A stretch of DNA of 64,000 nucleotides from JBBDNC01 sp040877875 (GTDB taxonomy: Bacteria > Bacteroidota > Rhodothermia > Balneolales > Balneolaceae): NCBI GenBank assembly GCA_040877875.1, contig JBBDNC010000115.1, positions 1 to 64,000 on the forward strand, given 5' to 3'. Shown piece after piece: positions 19,022 through 29,386 of the stretch (the stretch's first letter is position 1; every line of letters begins with the position of its first letter). Both the position numbers and the translations under genes were made by a program. The notes below the pieces were generated by a model. It had not been told where the DNA came from, searched no databases, and saw nothing but the letters and a program-made list of their open reading frames with translations.

Positions 19022-19955
19022 AAAACGTGTACTTATCACCGGGGGTGCCGGGTTTTTGGGGTCCCATCTATGTGATCGATATCTCCGGGAAGGTTATGAG
19101 GTGATCTGTATGGATAATCTCCTTACGGGGAGTGAAACCAATATCGGTCACTTGATCGGGAACGATCAATTTCACTTTGTCAAACATGACGTTACCAATT
19201 ATGTGCATGTCAACGGGGATCTGGACCTGATTCTGCATTTTGCATCTCCTGCCTCCCCGGTGGATTATCTGGAAATGCCGATTCAAACGCTCAAGGTGGG
19301 TTCACTGGGGACCCATAAAGCCCTCGGCCTGGCAAAAGCCAAAGGTGCACGTTTTCTGTTAGCCTCTACCAGTGAGGTTTATGGAGACCCGTTGGTCCAT
19401 CCTCAGCCGGAATCTTATTGGGGAAATGTCGACCCTATCGGATCCCGGGGGGTCTATGACGAAGCAAAACGATTTGCAGAAGCGATGACCATGGCTTACC
19501 ATCGCTTTCACGGGATTGATACCCGGATTGTACGTATTTTCAATACCTATGGATCGAGAATGCGAATCGAGGACGGCCGGGCGCTGCCGACGTTTATGTC
19601 GCAGGCTCTCACCGGTAAGGATCTCACTGTGTTTGGTGACGGTTCGCAAACACGTTCCTTTACCTATGTGGATGATCTGATTGAAGGCATTTTCAGGCTT
19701 TCTGAAAGTGACTATTCCGACCCGGTCAATATCGGCAACCCTCAGGAGATTACTATTCTTGATTTTGCAAAAGAGATCCTTGAAATCACCGGCAGCAGCA
19801 GCAAAATTGTTTTCAAGCCCTTGCCGGAGGATGATCCAAAAGTGAGGAAACCCGATATTACCAGGGCTAAACGAATACTGGGGTGGGAACCGTTCGTGGA
19901 CCGGCGTGAAGGCTTGAAGAAAACTCTCGAATATTTTCAATCTCAAATTGCCTGA
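19014..19955 (+). CDS. uxs: UDP-glucuronate decarboxylase (UDP-xylose synthase)
   Basis: A 313-residue extended short-chain dehydrogenase that decarboxylates UDP-glucuronate to UDP-xylose. It has the NAD motif [15 protein letters not shown], the catalytic YDEAK (Y..xK), the substrate-binding [16 protein letters not shown], and the [14 protein letters not shown] stretch shared by UXS proteins. I chose the ATG at 19014 ([11 protein letters not shown]), which overlaps the ugd stop by 8 bp; a longer reading from 18993 is unlikely. ugd and uxs together make UDP-xylose for surface polysaccharide, although no glycosyltransferases are in the window. Confidence 0.93.
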   Translation: MSEKRVLITGGAGFLGSHLCDRYLREGYEVICMDNLLTGSETNIGHLIGNDQFHFVKHDVTNYVHVNGDLDLILHFASPASPVDYLEMPIQTLKVGSLGTHKALGLAKAKGARFLLASTSEVYGDPLVHPQPESYWGNVDPIGSRGVYDEAKRFAEAMTMAYHRFHGIDTRIVRIFNTYGSRMRIEDGRALPTFMSQALTGKDLTVFGDGSQTRSFTYVDDLIEGIFRLSESDYSDPVNIGNPQEITILDFAKEILEITGSSSKIVFKPLPEDDPKVRKPDITRAKRILGWEPFVDRREGLKKTLEYFQSQIA

Positions 19956-19977
19956 AGGCATAACAATTGTAACGGAT

Positions 19978-20445
19978 ATGGCTTCCAAGGTTTATTTAAT
20001 AGATCTTTATGCCTATACCTTTAAAAAGGGAATCCCCCGATTCCTGGTCCTGAAACGTTCGGTTGAAAAAATCTATGCCGGTCAGTGGAGAATGATCGGA
20101 GGCAAGGTCAGGGAGAATGAAAAAAGATGGGAAGCTGCAATCAGAGAGCTCTATGAAGAAACCGGCTTACAACCGGTTAAATTCTGGTGCGTGCCAACCC
20201 TGAATCATTTTTATGAGCCTTCGGAAGATGAGATTCACCTGATTCCCGCCTTTGCAGCAGAAATAGAACCGGAGAGCCGGGTCTGTCTTGATGATGAACA
20301 CGTTGCATTCGAATGGATCACAAGGGATCAGGCGGATCAATACATTTTTTGGCCGGAACAAAAAAGGATTATAGACTTGATTGCCCGGTTGGTTCTTAGA
20401 GGCCAAATCCTGGACGATTGGATTATATCTTCAGATCAGAACTGA
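19978..20445 (+). CDS. Nudix hydrolase
   Basis: A 155-residue pyrophosphohydrolase. A complete Nudix box GX5EX7REUXEEXGU is present (GKVRENEKRWEAAIRELYEETGL, given here in two parts: GKVRENE and RELYEETGL). I prefer the ATG at 19978 (MASKVYLIDLYAY); a TTG at 19948, overlapping the uxs stop, would add 10 residues. It follows uxs by about 22 bp, so it may belong to the same transcript. Its substrate (nucleotide sugar, dNTP or dihydroneopterin triphosphate) cannot be told. Confidence 0.88.
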   Translation: MASKVYLIDLYAYTFKKGIPRFLVLKRSVEKIYAGQWRMIGGKVRENEKRWEAAIRELYEETGLQPVKFWCVPTLNHFYEPSEDEIHLIPAFAAEIEPESRVCLDDEHVAFEWITRDQADQYIFWPEQKRIIDLIARLVLRGQILDDWIISSDQN

Positions 20446-20660
20446 TATCCCATATCCCGTGATTTCCGGTACATTCTTGGTTTTTCCGGCCGGGAATAGG
20501 CCGGTTTAACAATATCCATTCCTCTCTATTTTTCCTGCCTTGATTTTCGGACAACATTTGTGGATCGAATGCATTGAAAAGGACAGATAAGGGTATATAA
20601 AAAAAATAATGTTTAATTTTACATTTTGGTTGCTTTGAGAGCTGTAATTTCGTTTTGGTC

Positions 20661-22436
20661 ATGAAAAAAATCCTATTCGTAATATTTTTGCTGGGTCTGT
20701 CGGTAAATTGTACCTCAAGTAAGTGGTCGGTTGTCGATTTAGATGCAATTGATGAACGGGACCTGCCTGTAAAAAAAGACTCTACCTTCATATTGGTTCT
20801 CGCTCATGAGCCTACGCCCGAAAATCCGGTATTTAGTTTGAAGGTTCAGGAAATAGAGGAGCTTGAGTTTACTCAACGGGTAAAAGTAGAAAGAACTGTA
20901 CAGCAATACCGGCCGAAATGGGGCTTTACCTTATTGGGTCTTACCGGAGCCGGAATAACCTTCTATGCCGGCAATACGAATTCATTCATCGAGTCACGTT
21001 CAACAACTCAGTCCATTGCCTTAAATCTCACCGGAGCTATTTTAACAACCCTGGCAATTACAAATTTGAAACCGGTCGGGGATCCGATTCAAACCGGTGA
21101 AATGAAGTTCCTGAGAAAAAACGGAGTGGTGATGAAAACCGATACGACAGATGTCAAAACCCCTTCTGAATTTACCGCCGAAGTGAATATTTTGTATAAA
21201 GACCAGGAATTGCTTTCCAGTGATTCTTATGCAACCGAATCCGGTGAGATCAATATCCATTCAGTTAACCTGCTTCAGGATTTCGCTATCCGCGGACCGG
21301 ATCCCGGTTCAATTACTGTTGATATCGTATTTGAGCAGGAAAATTATAATTATGAAATACCGGTCTCATCCTTTCTGCAGCCGTTATTGCACATTACAGC
21401 TCCCGTGGCTGAATTGAGAAGTGGCCCGACTACCGAGAACCGTTCTCTGCTTACCGAGGTCGGACAGGGCAGTGAACTGACTTTTTTGGACATCCATGAC
21501 GAGCAATGGTTTGAAGTACAGGTGGGGGGGACGAATTCATATATAACCCGGGATGAGGGGGAGATACGCTGGCATGCAGTGGATAATGGTACAGGCCCTT
21601 CCGTCATATCTGTCGAGGATGTATCATTTGGCGAAATGGGTGTTGAAAATTCAGTGCCGGTTCTTCGTCAGGCCGGACCGTCCGACAGAGGTTTCATCAT
21701 CTCGAATCATCTGAATAATAAAATTGGCATCCGCCGGTATCTTCAAAGAGATTATCAGTTGGTTGGCCTTTACTTCAGAAATGCTTTGGGAATGAATCGT
21801 GATCAGGTCCATCAATTGAATATCACAAAAGAGGATACACAGTGGAGCGAAATCATTGACTCCTCGGGTCTGGATAGTCTCTCTACAGTGTTTGTTTATA
21901 TCGGTGGATTTGCAACTGTTGACAGTTCCAGCAGCGGTGAAACTGTAAAATTAATCCGGATGAATGAAGAGGATGAAATCCAGACGGTTCCGCTGGAGGA
22001 TATATTGATGAAAATTGCCGGCATACCCCTGCATAAACTCATTGTTTTCACAGATTTGGAATTTCGGCAAATCAACGGCCGGGAGGTTGTAACCGGTTCT
22101 GTAAACTCCCCTGTCAATGTCACTTGGGGGCAGCTTGCAAATCGTATCACCCGGGTTCAACCCAATAGTGCCCTGGTGTTCAGCTCCGGAATAAATCAGC
22201 CGACCGGTATCTATTCAAGCAACCGCTTTGAAAATATGTATCATTACATATTCCCATACTATCTGGCACAAGGGCTTCAACACAGAAGAACCAGAATCTT
22301 TGACCTCGTACGATATATGGAGAACCAGGTGGATTATACAAGCCGCCGGTTATTTGACAGGCCTCAGGAAGTTCACGCGTTTGGCAATCTGACGATCGAC
22401 GTTGCTGACGATGCTCCTATTCAGGAATCTCATTAA
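20661..22436 (+). CDS. lipoprotein with SH3-like and degenerate caspase-like domains
   Basis: A 591-residue exported protein of unknown function. The signal segment ends at Cys17 (LGLSVNC), so lipidation is likely although Asn at -1 is unusual. Two hydrophobic stretches (about 87-105 and 117-134) follow. A bacterial SH3-like domain lies at about 243-305 (ITAPVAELRSGPTTENRSLL). The C-terminal part (about 340-560) has the secondary-structure and motif order of a peptidase C14 caspase-like domain: LSTVFVYIGGFAT (407-419) aligns with the usual VFYYSGHG, and HKLIVFTDLEFR (458-469) aligns with the usual strand ending in DACFSG. Both the His and the Cys of the dyad are missing, so it would be a pseudo-enzyme. 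The ATG at 20661 is chosen over a TTG at 20655. Confidence 0.6.
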   Translation: MKKILFVIFLLGLSVNCTSSKWSVVDLDAIDERDLPVKKDSTFILVLAHEPTPENPVFSLKVQEIEELEFTQRVKVERTVQQYRPKWGFTLLGLTGAGITFYAGNTNSFIESRSTTQSIALNLTGAILTTLAITNLKPVGDPIQTGEMKFLRKNGVVMKTDTTDVKTPSEFTAEVNILYKDQELLSSDSYATESGEINIHSVNLLQDFAIRGPDPGSITVDIVFEQENYNYEIPVSSFLQPLLHITAPVAELRSGPTTENRSLLTEVGQGSELTFLDIHDEQWFEVQVGGTNSYITRDEGEIRWHAVDNGTGPSVISVEDVSFGEMGVENSVPVLRQAGPSDRGFIISNHLNNKIGIRRYLQRDYQLVGLYFRNALGMNRDQVHQLNITKEDTQWSEIIDSSGLDSLSTVFVYIGGFATVDSSSSGETVKLIRMNEEDEIQTVPLEDILMKIAGIPLHKLIVFTDLEFRQINGREVVTGSVNSPVNVTWGQLANRITRVQPNSALVFSSGINQPTGIYSSNRFENMYHYIFPYYLAQGLQHRRTRIFDLVRYMENQVDYTSRRLFDRPQEVHAFGNLTIDVADDAPIQESH

Positions 22437-22461
22437 AAAAAAATAGATAAATGGGGGAGAG

Positions 22462-23328
22462 ATGACTTCCTGGTTTTATATCCTACTCAGTTCGGGATGT
22501 TCCGTACTTGTGGCGCATATGTTAAAGCTCACAGAGTTCAGAAAGTTAAACACACTTCGAGTTTTAACGGTGAATTATTTTGTAGCTGCCGGCATAGCTT
22601 TCCTGACTACCACCCGCTTTGTGAATCCTTTTACTGAAGAACTATTAATTCCCTTACCCGTTCTCCTGCTCGCCCTGCTGGTTGGAATCTTCTTTATTAC
22701 AAATTACTTTATCTATAGTAAATCGGTCGATCACAACGGCGTTGGAATCAGTGTGGCGGCGATGAGGATCTCCCTTCTTATTCCGGTTCTGTTATCCACA
22801 CTATGGTATCGGGAATACCTTGCGACCGGTAAGTGGGCAGGAGTGGTCCTCGTTTTCATGACCCTCTATCTTTTACTTCCTAACAGGTCGAAGGGGCTAT
22901 TGAAATCATTCCAGGCCGGATGGTTATTGCTTTTTATATTTCTATTGACAGGATTCGGAGATGCCTCCCTTAAAATTTATGAAGCGGATTATTCCGGTTT
23001 TTTATCGAAACAGCAATTTATGGGAATGGTTTATACCGTTTCATTTATTTCCGGTATCTCAGTCGTTTTAATCAGGGAAAAAGGGACTTTCACTCGTCAG
23101 GAACTTCTTATGGGTACCGGGATCGGAGTTCCGAATTTATATTCAGCCGTTTTTTTAATCGATGCTCTTTCCGGTATCAGCGGAGGAATTGTTTATACAA
23201 CTACGAACATTCTTACGGTGCTCGGAGCAACTTTGTTGGGAATCTGGCGATGGAATGATCGTCTGACTCGAACTCAATGGGCAGGGATTCTACTCACTCT
23301 CATAGCTATCCTGCTTATGATTGGATAA
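22462..23328 (+). CDS. EamA/DMT-superfamily permease
   Basis: A 288-residue inner-membrane protein with about ten hydrophobic helices arranged as two EamA-type halves; the second half includes GVPNLYSAVFLIDALSGISGGIVYTTTNILTVLGATLL. DMT permeases export or import metabolites; the substrate here is unknown. A good purine-rich ribosome-binding site (gggggaga) lies just before the ATG. It is 25 bp after the pseudo-caspase lipoprotein gene, so the two may be cotranscribed. Confidence 0.8.
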   Translation: MTSWFYILLSSGCSVLVAHMLKLTEFRKLNTLRVLTVNYFVAAGIAFLTTTRFVNPFTEELLIPLPVLLLALLVGIFFITNYFIYSKSVDHNGVGISVAAMRISLLIPVLLSTLWYREYLATGKWAGVVLVFMTLYLLLPNRSKGLLKSFQAGWLLLFIFLLTGFGDASLKIYEADYSGFLSKQQFMGMVYTVSFISGISVVLIREKGTFTRQELLMGTGIGVPNLYSAVFLIDALSGISGGIVYTTTNILTVLGATLLGIWRWNDRLTRTQWAGILLTLIAILLMIG

Positions 23329-23746
23329 AGAGCAGAACGAAAAAGCCTGATGGGAATGCTTTCATTTTGACAGTGAGACTGAAATTGGTTTTGTCGAAAT
23401 ACAGCACAATCCATCTTTACCCGTCAGGAGATACTCCCGAAGGTCAATTGCCTCCAAGACGTTTTTCAGAGGCTGATCATCCGGGCCGTTACTCTTCTCC
23501 CGGTTAGTAAGTTTTACTTCTGGAATAAGGGCCACCTATCTCACATATAGCCACTTTCTATTGGCATTTGAAGCGACTCGAAACGATCTTGAACTCGACA
23601 GAAAAGTGTTTAAAGAAGACAGAGTTTTCCTTATATTGATTTATTCCAAATAAGGACTGTATACGTTCGTTATCATGTTGGGCTACTGAATGTCAGGCGG
23701 TTCCCTGCAGAAAACCGACTTTAATCTCAAAATATCCAAAGAATAT
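23329..23746. other. 418-bp intergenic region before sufB
   Basis: I find no convincing gene, RNA or repeat here. Short open frames exist but show no family features and none has a good start. No Fe-S regulator (SufR or Rrf2 type) is encoded here. No clear TAnnTTTG promoter element is visible, so the suf promoter could not be placed. Confidence 0.6.
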
Positions 23747-25189
23747 ATGAGTGAAACGAAGGCATTAGAATCGATGATTGGTGAAGAGTATAAGTACGGC
23801 TTCACTACCGATGTCGAATACGAAGATTTTCCAAAGGGATTGAATGAAGATATTATTCGAGAACTTTCCACCCGCAAAAAGGAACCGGAGTGGATGCTCG
23901 AATACAGGCTCAAGGCGTATCGATATTGGAGGGAAATGGAGGAGCCCAGCTGGTTCAACGCAACCTACGAGAAGCCGGATTTTGAAAACATCCAGTACTA
24001 TTCTTCTCCGAAAGAGCGTCCGGAAGTAGAGAGCCTGGATGACATCGATCCGAAGATTCGTGAAACTTACGAAAAATTGGGAATTCCCCTGGAAGAACAA
24101 AAAATGTTGTCAGGGGTAGCTGTGGATGCGGTGTTTGACAGTGTTTCCATATTTACCACTTTTAAGGAAAAGCTTGCCGAGGCAGGAGTGATTTTCTGCT
24201 CGATTTCAGAAGCGGTAAAAAAATACCCTGACCTGGTGAAAAAATATATGGGTTCTGTCGTACCGGCGAGAGATAATTTTTATGCGGCTCTCAATTCTGC
24301 GGTTTTTTCTGACGGATCCTTTTGTTACGTCCCAAAAGATACGATCTGTCCCATGGAGCTGTCTACCTATTTCCGGATTAATAACATGGACTCCGGTCAG
24401 TTTGAACGTACATTGATTATTGCCGAAGAGAATAGCCATGTCAGTTATCTGGAAGGATGTACAGCCCCGATGTATGACAAAAACCAATTGCACGCTGCAG
24501 TTGTCGAACTCGTTGCTATGGAGAATGCAGAGATTAAATACTCCACGATTCAGAACTGGTATTCCGGGGATGAAGACGGAATAGGGGGGATCTTTAACTT
24601 TGTAACCAAACGCGGAATTTGTAAAGGGGATAACTCAAAAATATCCTGGACCCAGCTTGAAACCGGCTCTGCCGTAACTCTGAAATATCCAAGTGTGATT
24701 TTGCAGGGCGACAACTCCGTCGGGGAATTCTATTCCGTAGCTGTAACCAGCAAACGTCAGCAGGCCGATACCGGAACCAAGATGATTCATCTTGGTAAGA
24801 ACACCAAGAGTACGATCATCTCAAAAGGAATATCGGCCGGAAATTCCAACAACAGTTACCGGGGACAAGTCAAAATCAGCAAGAAGGCGGATAATGCCCG
24901 GAATTATTCTCAATGTGATTCAATGTTGATCGGCCAGACGTGTGGAGCCCATACGTTCCCCTATATCGAATCCGCCAACCCGACCAGCCAGGTGGAGCAT
25001 GAAGCAACGACCTCACGGGTTGGGGAAGACCAAATATTTTATATGATGCAGCGCGGACTCAGCGAAGATGATGCCATTTCAATGATTGTGAATGGCTTTT
25101 GCAAAGAAGTGCTGAAAGAACTCCCCATGGAATTTGCAGTAGAAGCCAATAAATTGCTTGGCATTAAACTGGAAGGAAGTGTTGGATAG
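23747..25189 (+). CDS. sufB: Fe-S cluster assembly scaffold SufB
   Basis: A 480-residue component of the SufBC2D scaffold on which Fe-S clusters are built. It has the conserved C-terminal core, with [30 protein letters not shown] and the SufB-specific SSKGI-like region [19 protein letters not shown] chose the ATG at 23747 (MSETKALES), which matches family length. An upstream ATG at 23690 would add 19 residues. First gene of sufB-sufC-sufD-sufS-nfu-sufA-DUF2480. Confidence 0.96.
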   Translation: MSETKALESMIGEEYKYGFTTDVEYEDFPKGLNEDIIRELSTRKKEPEWMLEYRLKAYRYWREMEEPSWFNATYEKPDFENIQYYSSPKERPEVESLDDIDPKIRETYEKLGIPLEEQKMLSGVAVDAVFDSVSIFTTFKEKLAEAGVIFCSISEAVKKYPDLVKKYMGSVVPARDNFYAALNSAVFSDGSFCYVPKDTICPMELSTYFRINNMDSGQFERTLIIAEENSHVSYLEGCTAPMYDKNQLHAAVVELVAMENAEIKYSTIQNWYSGDEDGIGGIFNFVTKRGICKGDNSKISWTQLETGSAVTLKYPSVILQGDNSVGEFYSVAVTSKRQQADTGTKMIHLGKNTKSTIISKGISAGNSNNSYRGQVKISKKADNARNYSQCDSMLIGQTCGAHTFPYIESANPTSQVEHEATTSRVGEDQIFYMMQRGLSEDDAISMIVNGFCKEVLKELPMEFAVEANKLLGIKLEGSVG

Positions 25190-25287
25190 GGGATAGTAGC
25201 TATCATAGGAAATCATTGTGTACCTGCAGCTCTATAGTATCTGCAAATTAATAAACTGTAACCGGTAATTTAAAACGCAAAACCATA

Positions 25288-26061
25288 GTGTTAGAAATAA
25301 GAAATTTACATGTAAAAGTTGAAGAAGAGGACACTGAAATCCTCAAGGGTGTGAATCTGACGGTTAAACCCGGTGAAATACATGCGATCATGGGACCCAA
25401 CGGGAGTGGTAAAAGCACTCTTGTAAAGATCATTGCCGGCCATCATGATTATGAATTGACAGAGGGTTCCATGCATTTTGAAGGAGAGGACATCCATGAA
25501 CTCGATCCGGACGAACGTGCACACCGGGGTATATTTCTTGCATTTCAATATCCCGTTGAAGTCCCCGGAGTTACCAACAATACCCTGTTACGTGAATCCT
25601 ACAACACCATTGCCGCCTCACGGGGACGGGAGGAACTTGACCCGCTGGAGTTTGAGGATTATATCACCGAAAAACTCGAGTTGGTAGAGATGAAAAGAGA
25701 ATTTCTGAACCGCTCGGTCAACATGGGTTTCTCCGGCGGAGAAAAGAAGCGAAATGAGATCTTTCAGATGGCAGTACTCGAACCCAAACTGGCGCTGTTG
25801 GACGAGACCGACTCCGGACTCGATATTGATGCATTACAAACTGTTGCAGAGGGACTTAAAAAACTCCACACGAAAGATAACGCTTTCGTACTGGTGACTC
25901 ATTACCAGCGAATGTTGAATTACATTCAACCCGACCAGGTTCATGTGATGATCGACGGAAAAATTGTAAAATCCGGAGATAAGGAACTCGCCTTCAAACT
26001 TGAGGAAAAAGGCTACGACTGGTTAGAATCACTGGCAACCGTAAATGGAGAAAAGTCGTAA
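25288..26061 (+). CDS. sufC: Fe-S assembly ATPase SufC
   Basis: A 257-residue ABC-type ATPase that powers the SufBCD scaffold. Walker A is GPNGSGKS at 36-43, the signature is [11 protein letters not shown], and Walker B is [12 protein letters not shown] with the SufC-typical Asp/Glu-Thr-Asp arrangement. The start codon is GTG. It lies 98 bp after sufB, and its stop shares a base with the sufD start (TAATG). Confidence 0.97.
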   Translation: MLEIRNLHVKVEEEDTEILKGVNLTVKPGEIHAIMGPNGSGKSTLVKIIAGHHDYELTEGSMHFEGEDIHELDPDERAHRGIFLAFQYPVEVPGVTNNTLLRESYNTIAASRGREELDPLEFEDYITEKLELVEMKREFLNRSVNMGFSGGEKKRNEIFQMAVLEPKLALLDETDSGLDIDALQTVAEGLKKLHTKDNAFVLVTHYQRMLNYIQPDQVHVMIDGKIVKSGDKELAFKLEEKGYDWLESLATVNGEKS

Positions 26062-27389
26062 TGGGAGTACCAACAAAAACAGATTCCATCCTGCATAAGC
26101 TGGCTGCTCAGGCTCATAGTGAAAATGGCAGGCATGCCTTGTTGGATCAAATCAGGCGATCCAGCCTTGAAGATTTGAGCCAAACACGGTTTCCGACATC
26201 AAAAGATGAGGATTGGCGATTTTTAAACCTGAAACCGATTACCCGCTCTTCATTTGTACCCATTGGAGAAGCCGGTATTAATTCGATTGAAAACCCGGAA
26301 CAGTATTTTATTCCGGAATCAGAGGCGAACCGGTTGGTATTTATTAACGGTACCTATAACGAGGAGCTCTCTTCCGTATCCGGACTACCAGAGGGGGTGG
26401 TGGTAGGAAATCTAAAGGAGCATCTGGAACATCCCTCAGTGGATAAATTTTTGAATAAACTTGTCAACTACGAAAACGATCCGTTTACTCATTTTAACGG
26501 CACGTTTTTTGAAGACGGAGGGTTTATCTATATCCCGGAGGGGGTTGAAATTGAGAATCCTGTTCAACTTTTAAATCTCTATACGGATGCTGAGGAAGAG
26601 TATTTTGCCACACCCCGGGTCTTGCTAGTGGCTGAATCCGGCTCGAGTGCCACAATTATCGAGGATCATATCGGTGTTGGAGAAAATAAATATTTGACCG
26701 TGCCAGTCTCTGAATTCAAACTTTATTCCGGGGCACATATTCATCATGTTCGTATTCAACGGGACTCACTGAAAGCCGTTCACATATCCAGACCGATTGC
26801 CTATTTGGAAAAACATTGTGAATATCATTCGTATACGATTTCTATTGGAGGTCATCTGACTAGAAATGAACCGAGAGTGGTTCAGGAAGACGAAGAGGTC
26901 AGTTTTACTCTCGACGGCCTGGTATTGATCGATGGTGAACAGATTGCCGATACACATTCTCTTATGGATCACCGTTTTTCGCATGGTGAAAGCCATCAGT
27001 TGCATAAAGTAGTAGTAAAAGGTAAGGCTCATTCAATATTTAACGGAAAAATCTTTGTACGCAAGGATGCGCAAAAGATTGATTCCTTTCAGGAAAACAG
27101 AAACTTGCTGCTTTCAATTGACGGACTCGTGAATACCAAACCCCAGCTTGAAATTTTTGCTGATGATGTTCTCTGCTCACATGGAGCGACTATCGGTCAG
27201 CTCGATCCTGAAGAGGTTTTCTATCTCGAAAGCCGGGGAATGACAAAAGAAAAAGCACGGGAAGTACTGACCTATGCATTTGCACTTGAGACGATTGAAA
27301 ATGTGAAAGTCGATTCCGTGCATGAACTGCTCATTGACGAAGTTAAGCGTTATACGTCCGACCATAAATCCGAACGACTTACAGTATAG
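26061..27389 (+). CDS. sufD: Fe-S cluster assembly protein SufD
   Basis: A 442-residue scaffold partner of SufB. The N-terminal helical part has TRFPTSKDEDWRFLNLKPI. The right-handed beta-helix core has the SufD-type pattern (NLLLSIDGLVNTKPQLEIFADDVLCSHGATIGQLDPE). The gene overlaps sufC (TAATG) and is followed 5 bp later by sufS, so coexpression is tight. Confidence 0.96.
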   Translation: MGVPTKTDSILHKLAAQAHSENGRHALLDQIRRSSLEDLSQTRFPTSKDEDWRFLNLKPITRSSFVPIGEAGINSIENPEQYFIPESEANRLVFINGTYNEELSSVSGLPEGVVVGNLKEHLEHPSVDKFLNKLVNYENDPFTHFNGTFFEDGGFIYIPEGVEIENPVQLLNLYTDAEEEYFATPRVLLVAESGSSATIIEDHIGVGENKYLTVPVSEFKLYSGAHIHHVRIQRDSLKAVHISRPIAYLEKHCEYHSYTISIGGHLTRNEPRVVQEDEEVSFTLDGLVLIDGEQIADTHSLMDHRFSHGESHQLHKVVVKGKAHSIFNGKIFVRKDAQKIDSFQENRNLLLSIDGLVNTKPQLEIFADDVLCSHGATIGQLDPEEVFYLESRGMTKEKAREVLTYAFALETIENVKVDSVHELLIDEVKRYTSDHKSERLTV

Positions 27390-27394
27390 TATAT

Positions 27395-28642
27395 ATGGCA
27401 CAACCCACAGGTACATTGGCTCTTTCAGTGGATTTTAACAAAATCCGCTCGGACTTTCCGGTACTCGATACCCAAGTTCATGGGAAGCCTTTATCCTATC
27501 TGGATAATGCTGCCTCGAGCCAGATGCCGTTACAAGTGGCAGATCGTCTGAACCGCTACCATCGGCACGAGCACGCCAATGTGCATCGTGGTATCCACTC
27601 ATTGAGCCAAAAGGCTACGGATGCGTACGAGGAAACCCGTGAAAAGGTGAAGGGGTTCATAAATGCTTCTGAAAAAAACGAGATTATCTTTACAACCGGT
27701 ACGACTGATTCTATTAATCTGGTAGCCAACAGTTTCGGCAAGCTTCATCTGGGAGAAGGAGACAGGATTATTCTATCTGAAATGGAACATCATGCCAATA
27801 TTGTCCCCTGGCAAATGATCGCCGGGCAAACCGGGGCCGAGATCAAGGTCATCCCGGTCAGTGACCGTGGTGAACTGCTCCTCGAAGCGTACGAAGAATT
27901 GTTGAATAAAAGGACTAAAATTGTTGCAGTCGGACATGTTTCCAATGTTTTGGGTACGGTAAACCCGGTGCGGGAGATTATCGACTTTGCACATCAATAT
28001 GATGCGGCCGTTTTGATCGATGGTGCCCAGGCTGTTCCTCACCAATCTGTCGATGTGCAGGAACTGGATTGTGACTTTTATGCTTTTTCCTCTCATAAAA
28101 TGTGTGGCCCTACCGGATTTGGTATTCTTTATGGCAAGAAAGAATACCTTGAGGAGATGCCGCCATACAGGGGTGGAGGAGATATGATCGACAAGGTCAC
28201 ATTTGAAGAGACCACCTATAATATTCCTCCGTTTAAATTTGAGGCGGGCACTCCGCCGATCGCTGCAGGGATTGGCCTGGGGACCGCAATAGATTATTTG
28301 TCGGGAATCGGGATGGATAAAATTGCAAAACGGGAGGAAGAACTCGTTCAATATGCACTGGTTCGGTTGGAACAGATTGACGGACTTCGCTTATTTGGAA
28401 CCCCTGAACACCGGGCATCGGTCATTTCGTTTAATTTGCATGAGATCCATGCTCATGACGTCGGAACCATTCTTGACAAACAGGGAATCGCAATACGAAC
28501 CGGTCATCACTGTGCACAGCCCATTCATGCCCGTTTTAATGAATCCGCAACGGCAAGGGCATCCCTGTCGTTTTATAATAACGAAGAAGATATCGATCGT
28601 TTGATTGACGGATTAAAATACGTGAAAGAATTTTTTAATTGA
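27395..28642 (+). CDS. sufS: cysteine desulfurase SufS
   Basis: A 415-residue PLP enzyme that takes sulfur from cysteine for cluster assembly. The PLP lysine is Lys235 in YAFSSHKMCGPTG, and the persulfide-carrying Cys373 lies in RTGHHCAQP, the group II (SufS) loop. In other bacteria SufS hands sulfur to SufE or SufU, but neither is found in this window. The gene starts 5 bp after sufD. Confidence 0.97.
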   Translation: MAQPTGTLALSVDFNKIRSDFPVLDTQVHGKPLSYLDNAASSQMPLQVADRLNRYHRHEHANVHRGIHSLSQKATDAYEETREKVKGFINASEKNEIIFTTGTTDSINLVANSFGKLHLGEGDRIILSEMEHHANIVPWQMIAGQTGAEIKVIPVSDRGELLLEAYEELLNKRTKIVAVGHVSNVLGTVNPVREIIDFAHQYDAAVLIDGAQAVPHQSVDVQELDCDFYAFSSHKMCGPTGFGILYGKKEYLEEMPPYRGGGDMIDKVTFEETTYNIPPFKFEAGTPPIAAGIGLGTAIDYLSGIGMDKIAKREEELVQYALVRLEQIDGLRLFGTPEHRASVISFNLHEIHAHDVGTILDKQGIAIRTGHHCAQPIHARFNESATARASLSFYNNEEDIDRLIDGLKYVKEFFN

Positions 28643-28723
28643 AAATAAATCACTGCATTCTATTGCTGGTTTTATATCAGCCATCCATTATTTGATAAAA
28701 ATAACAGGCGTAGGTTTTCGTAA

Positions 28724-28731
28724 TAAATTTG
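28724..28731 (+). promoter_or_regulatory. candidate -7 element before nfu
   Basis: TAAATTTG fits TAnnTTTG and lies 78 bp before nfu in the 167-bp gap after sufS. No -33 TTG is seen at 19-20 bp, so an internal promoter for the nfu-sufA part of the operon is only a possibility. Confidence 0.25.
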
Positions 28732-28809
28732 AATACAGACACTCATAAGTAATAAATAATCAATCTTCACGTACGTTAACGCAAGTATGTAAATAAGAGG
28801 TGAATAGAC

Positions 28810-29361
28810 ATGCCAAAGATTAAAGAAATAGAACGAACACCCAATCCGGACGCAATGCGATTTGTACTGGGTGAGCCGCTTACTAACGGGGTGACCCTTT
28901 CCTTTGAATCTGCAACTGAAGCAGAAGATGATGAGCTCGCAAGTGCCCTTTTTTCGATTGATCATGTGATCAATGTCTATTATGTGGACAGGTATGTTAC
29001 GGTAACACAAGACGGCAAGGCTGTATGGTCGGAGTTATTACGCAAACTTGCTCCTCCGATACGGGAAGCTGAAGCCAAGACAGATATCAAAGAAGATGAA
29101 GAGGTCCATGCTACGCGTGAAGTACAGGAATCAGACGATCCCCGCTTGCAGACGATCAATAAAATGCTTGACGAACAGGTTCGCCCTTATCTGTTAGCCG
29201 ATGGTGGGGGATTGAAAATTCTCGGATTGGAGGGAAACCGGCTTAAGGTCCATTATCAGGGAGCTTGCGGAACATGCCCGACTGCAACATCGGGAACCCT
29301 TTATGCTATTGAAAGTATGGTAAAACGAATTGATCCTGAAATACAGGTCGTCTCGGTATAA
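28810..29361 (+). CDS. nfu: Nfu-type Fe-S cluster carrier
   Basis: A 183-residue scaffold or carrier protein. The N-terminal Nfu_N domain (1-85, TPNPDAMRFVLGEPL) is followed by an acidic linker (about 86-112) and a C-terminal NifU-like domain with the cluster-binding CxxC at Cys153 and Cys156 (GACGTCPTA). It carries assembled clusters from the Suf scaffold to targets. It lies 167 bp after sufS and 25 bp before the A-type carrier gene. Confidence 0.93.
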   Translation: MPKIKEIERTPNPDAMRFVLGEPLTNGVTLSFESATEAEDDELASALFSIDHVINVYYVDRYVTVTQDGKAVWSELLRKLAPPIREAEAKTDIKEDEEVHATREVQESDDPRLQTINKMLDEQVRPYLLADGGGLKILGLEGNRLKVHYQGACGTCPTATSGTLYAIESMVKRIDPEIQVVSV

Positions 29362-29386
29362 ATAGATCATCCAAGGAGATTCAATC

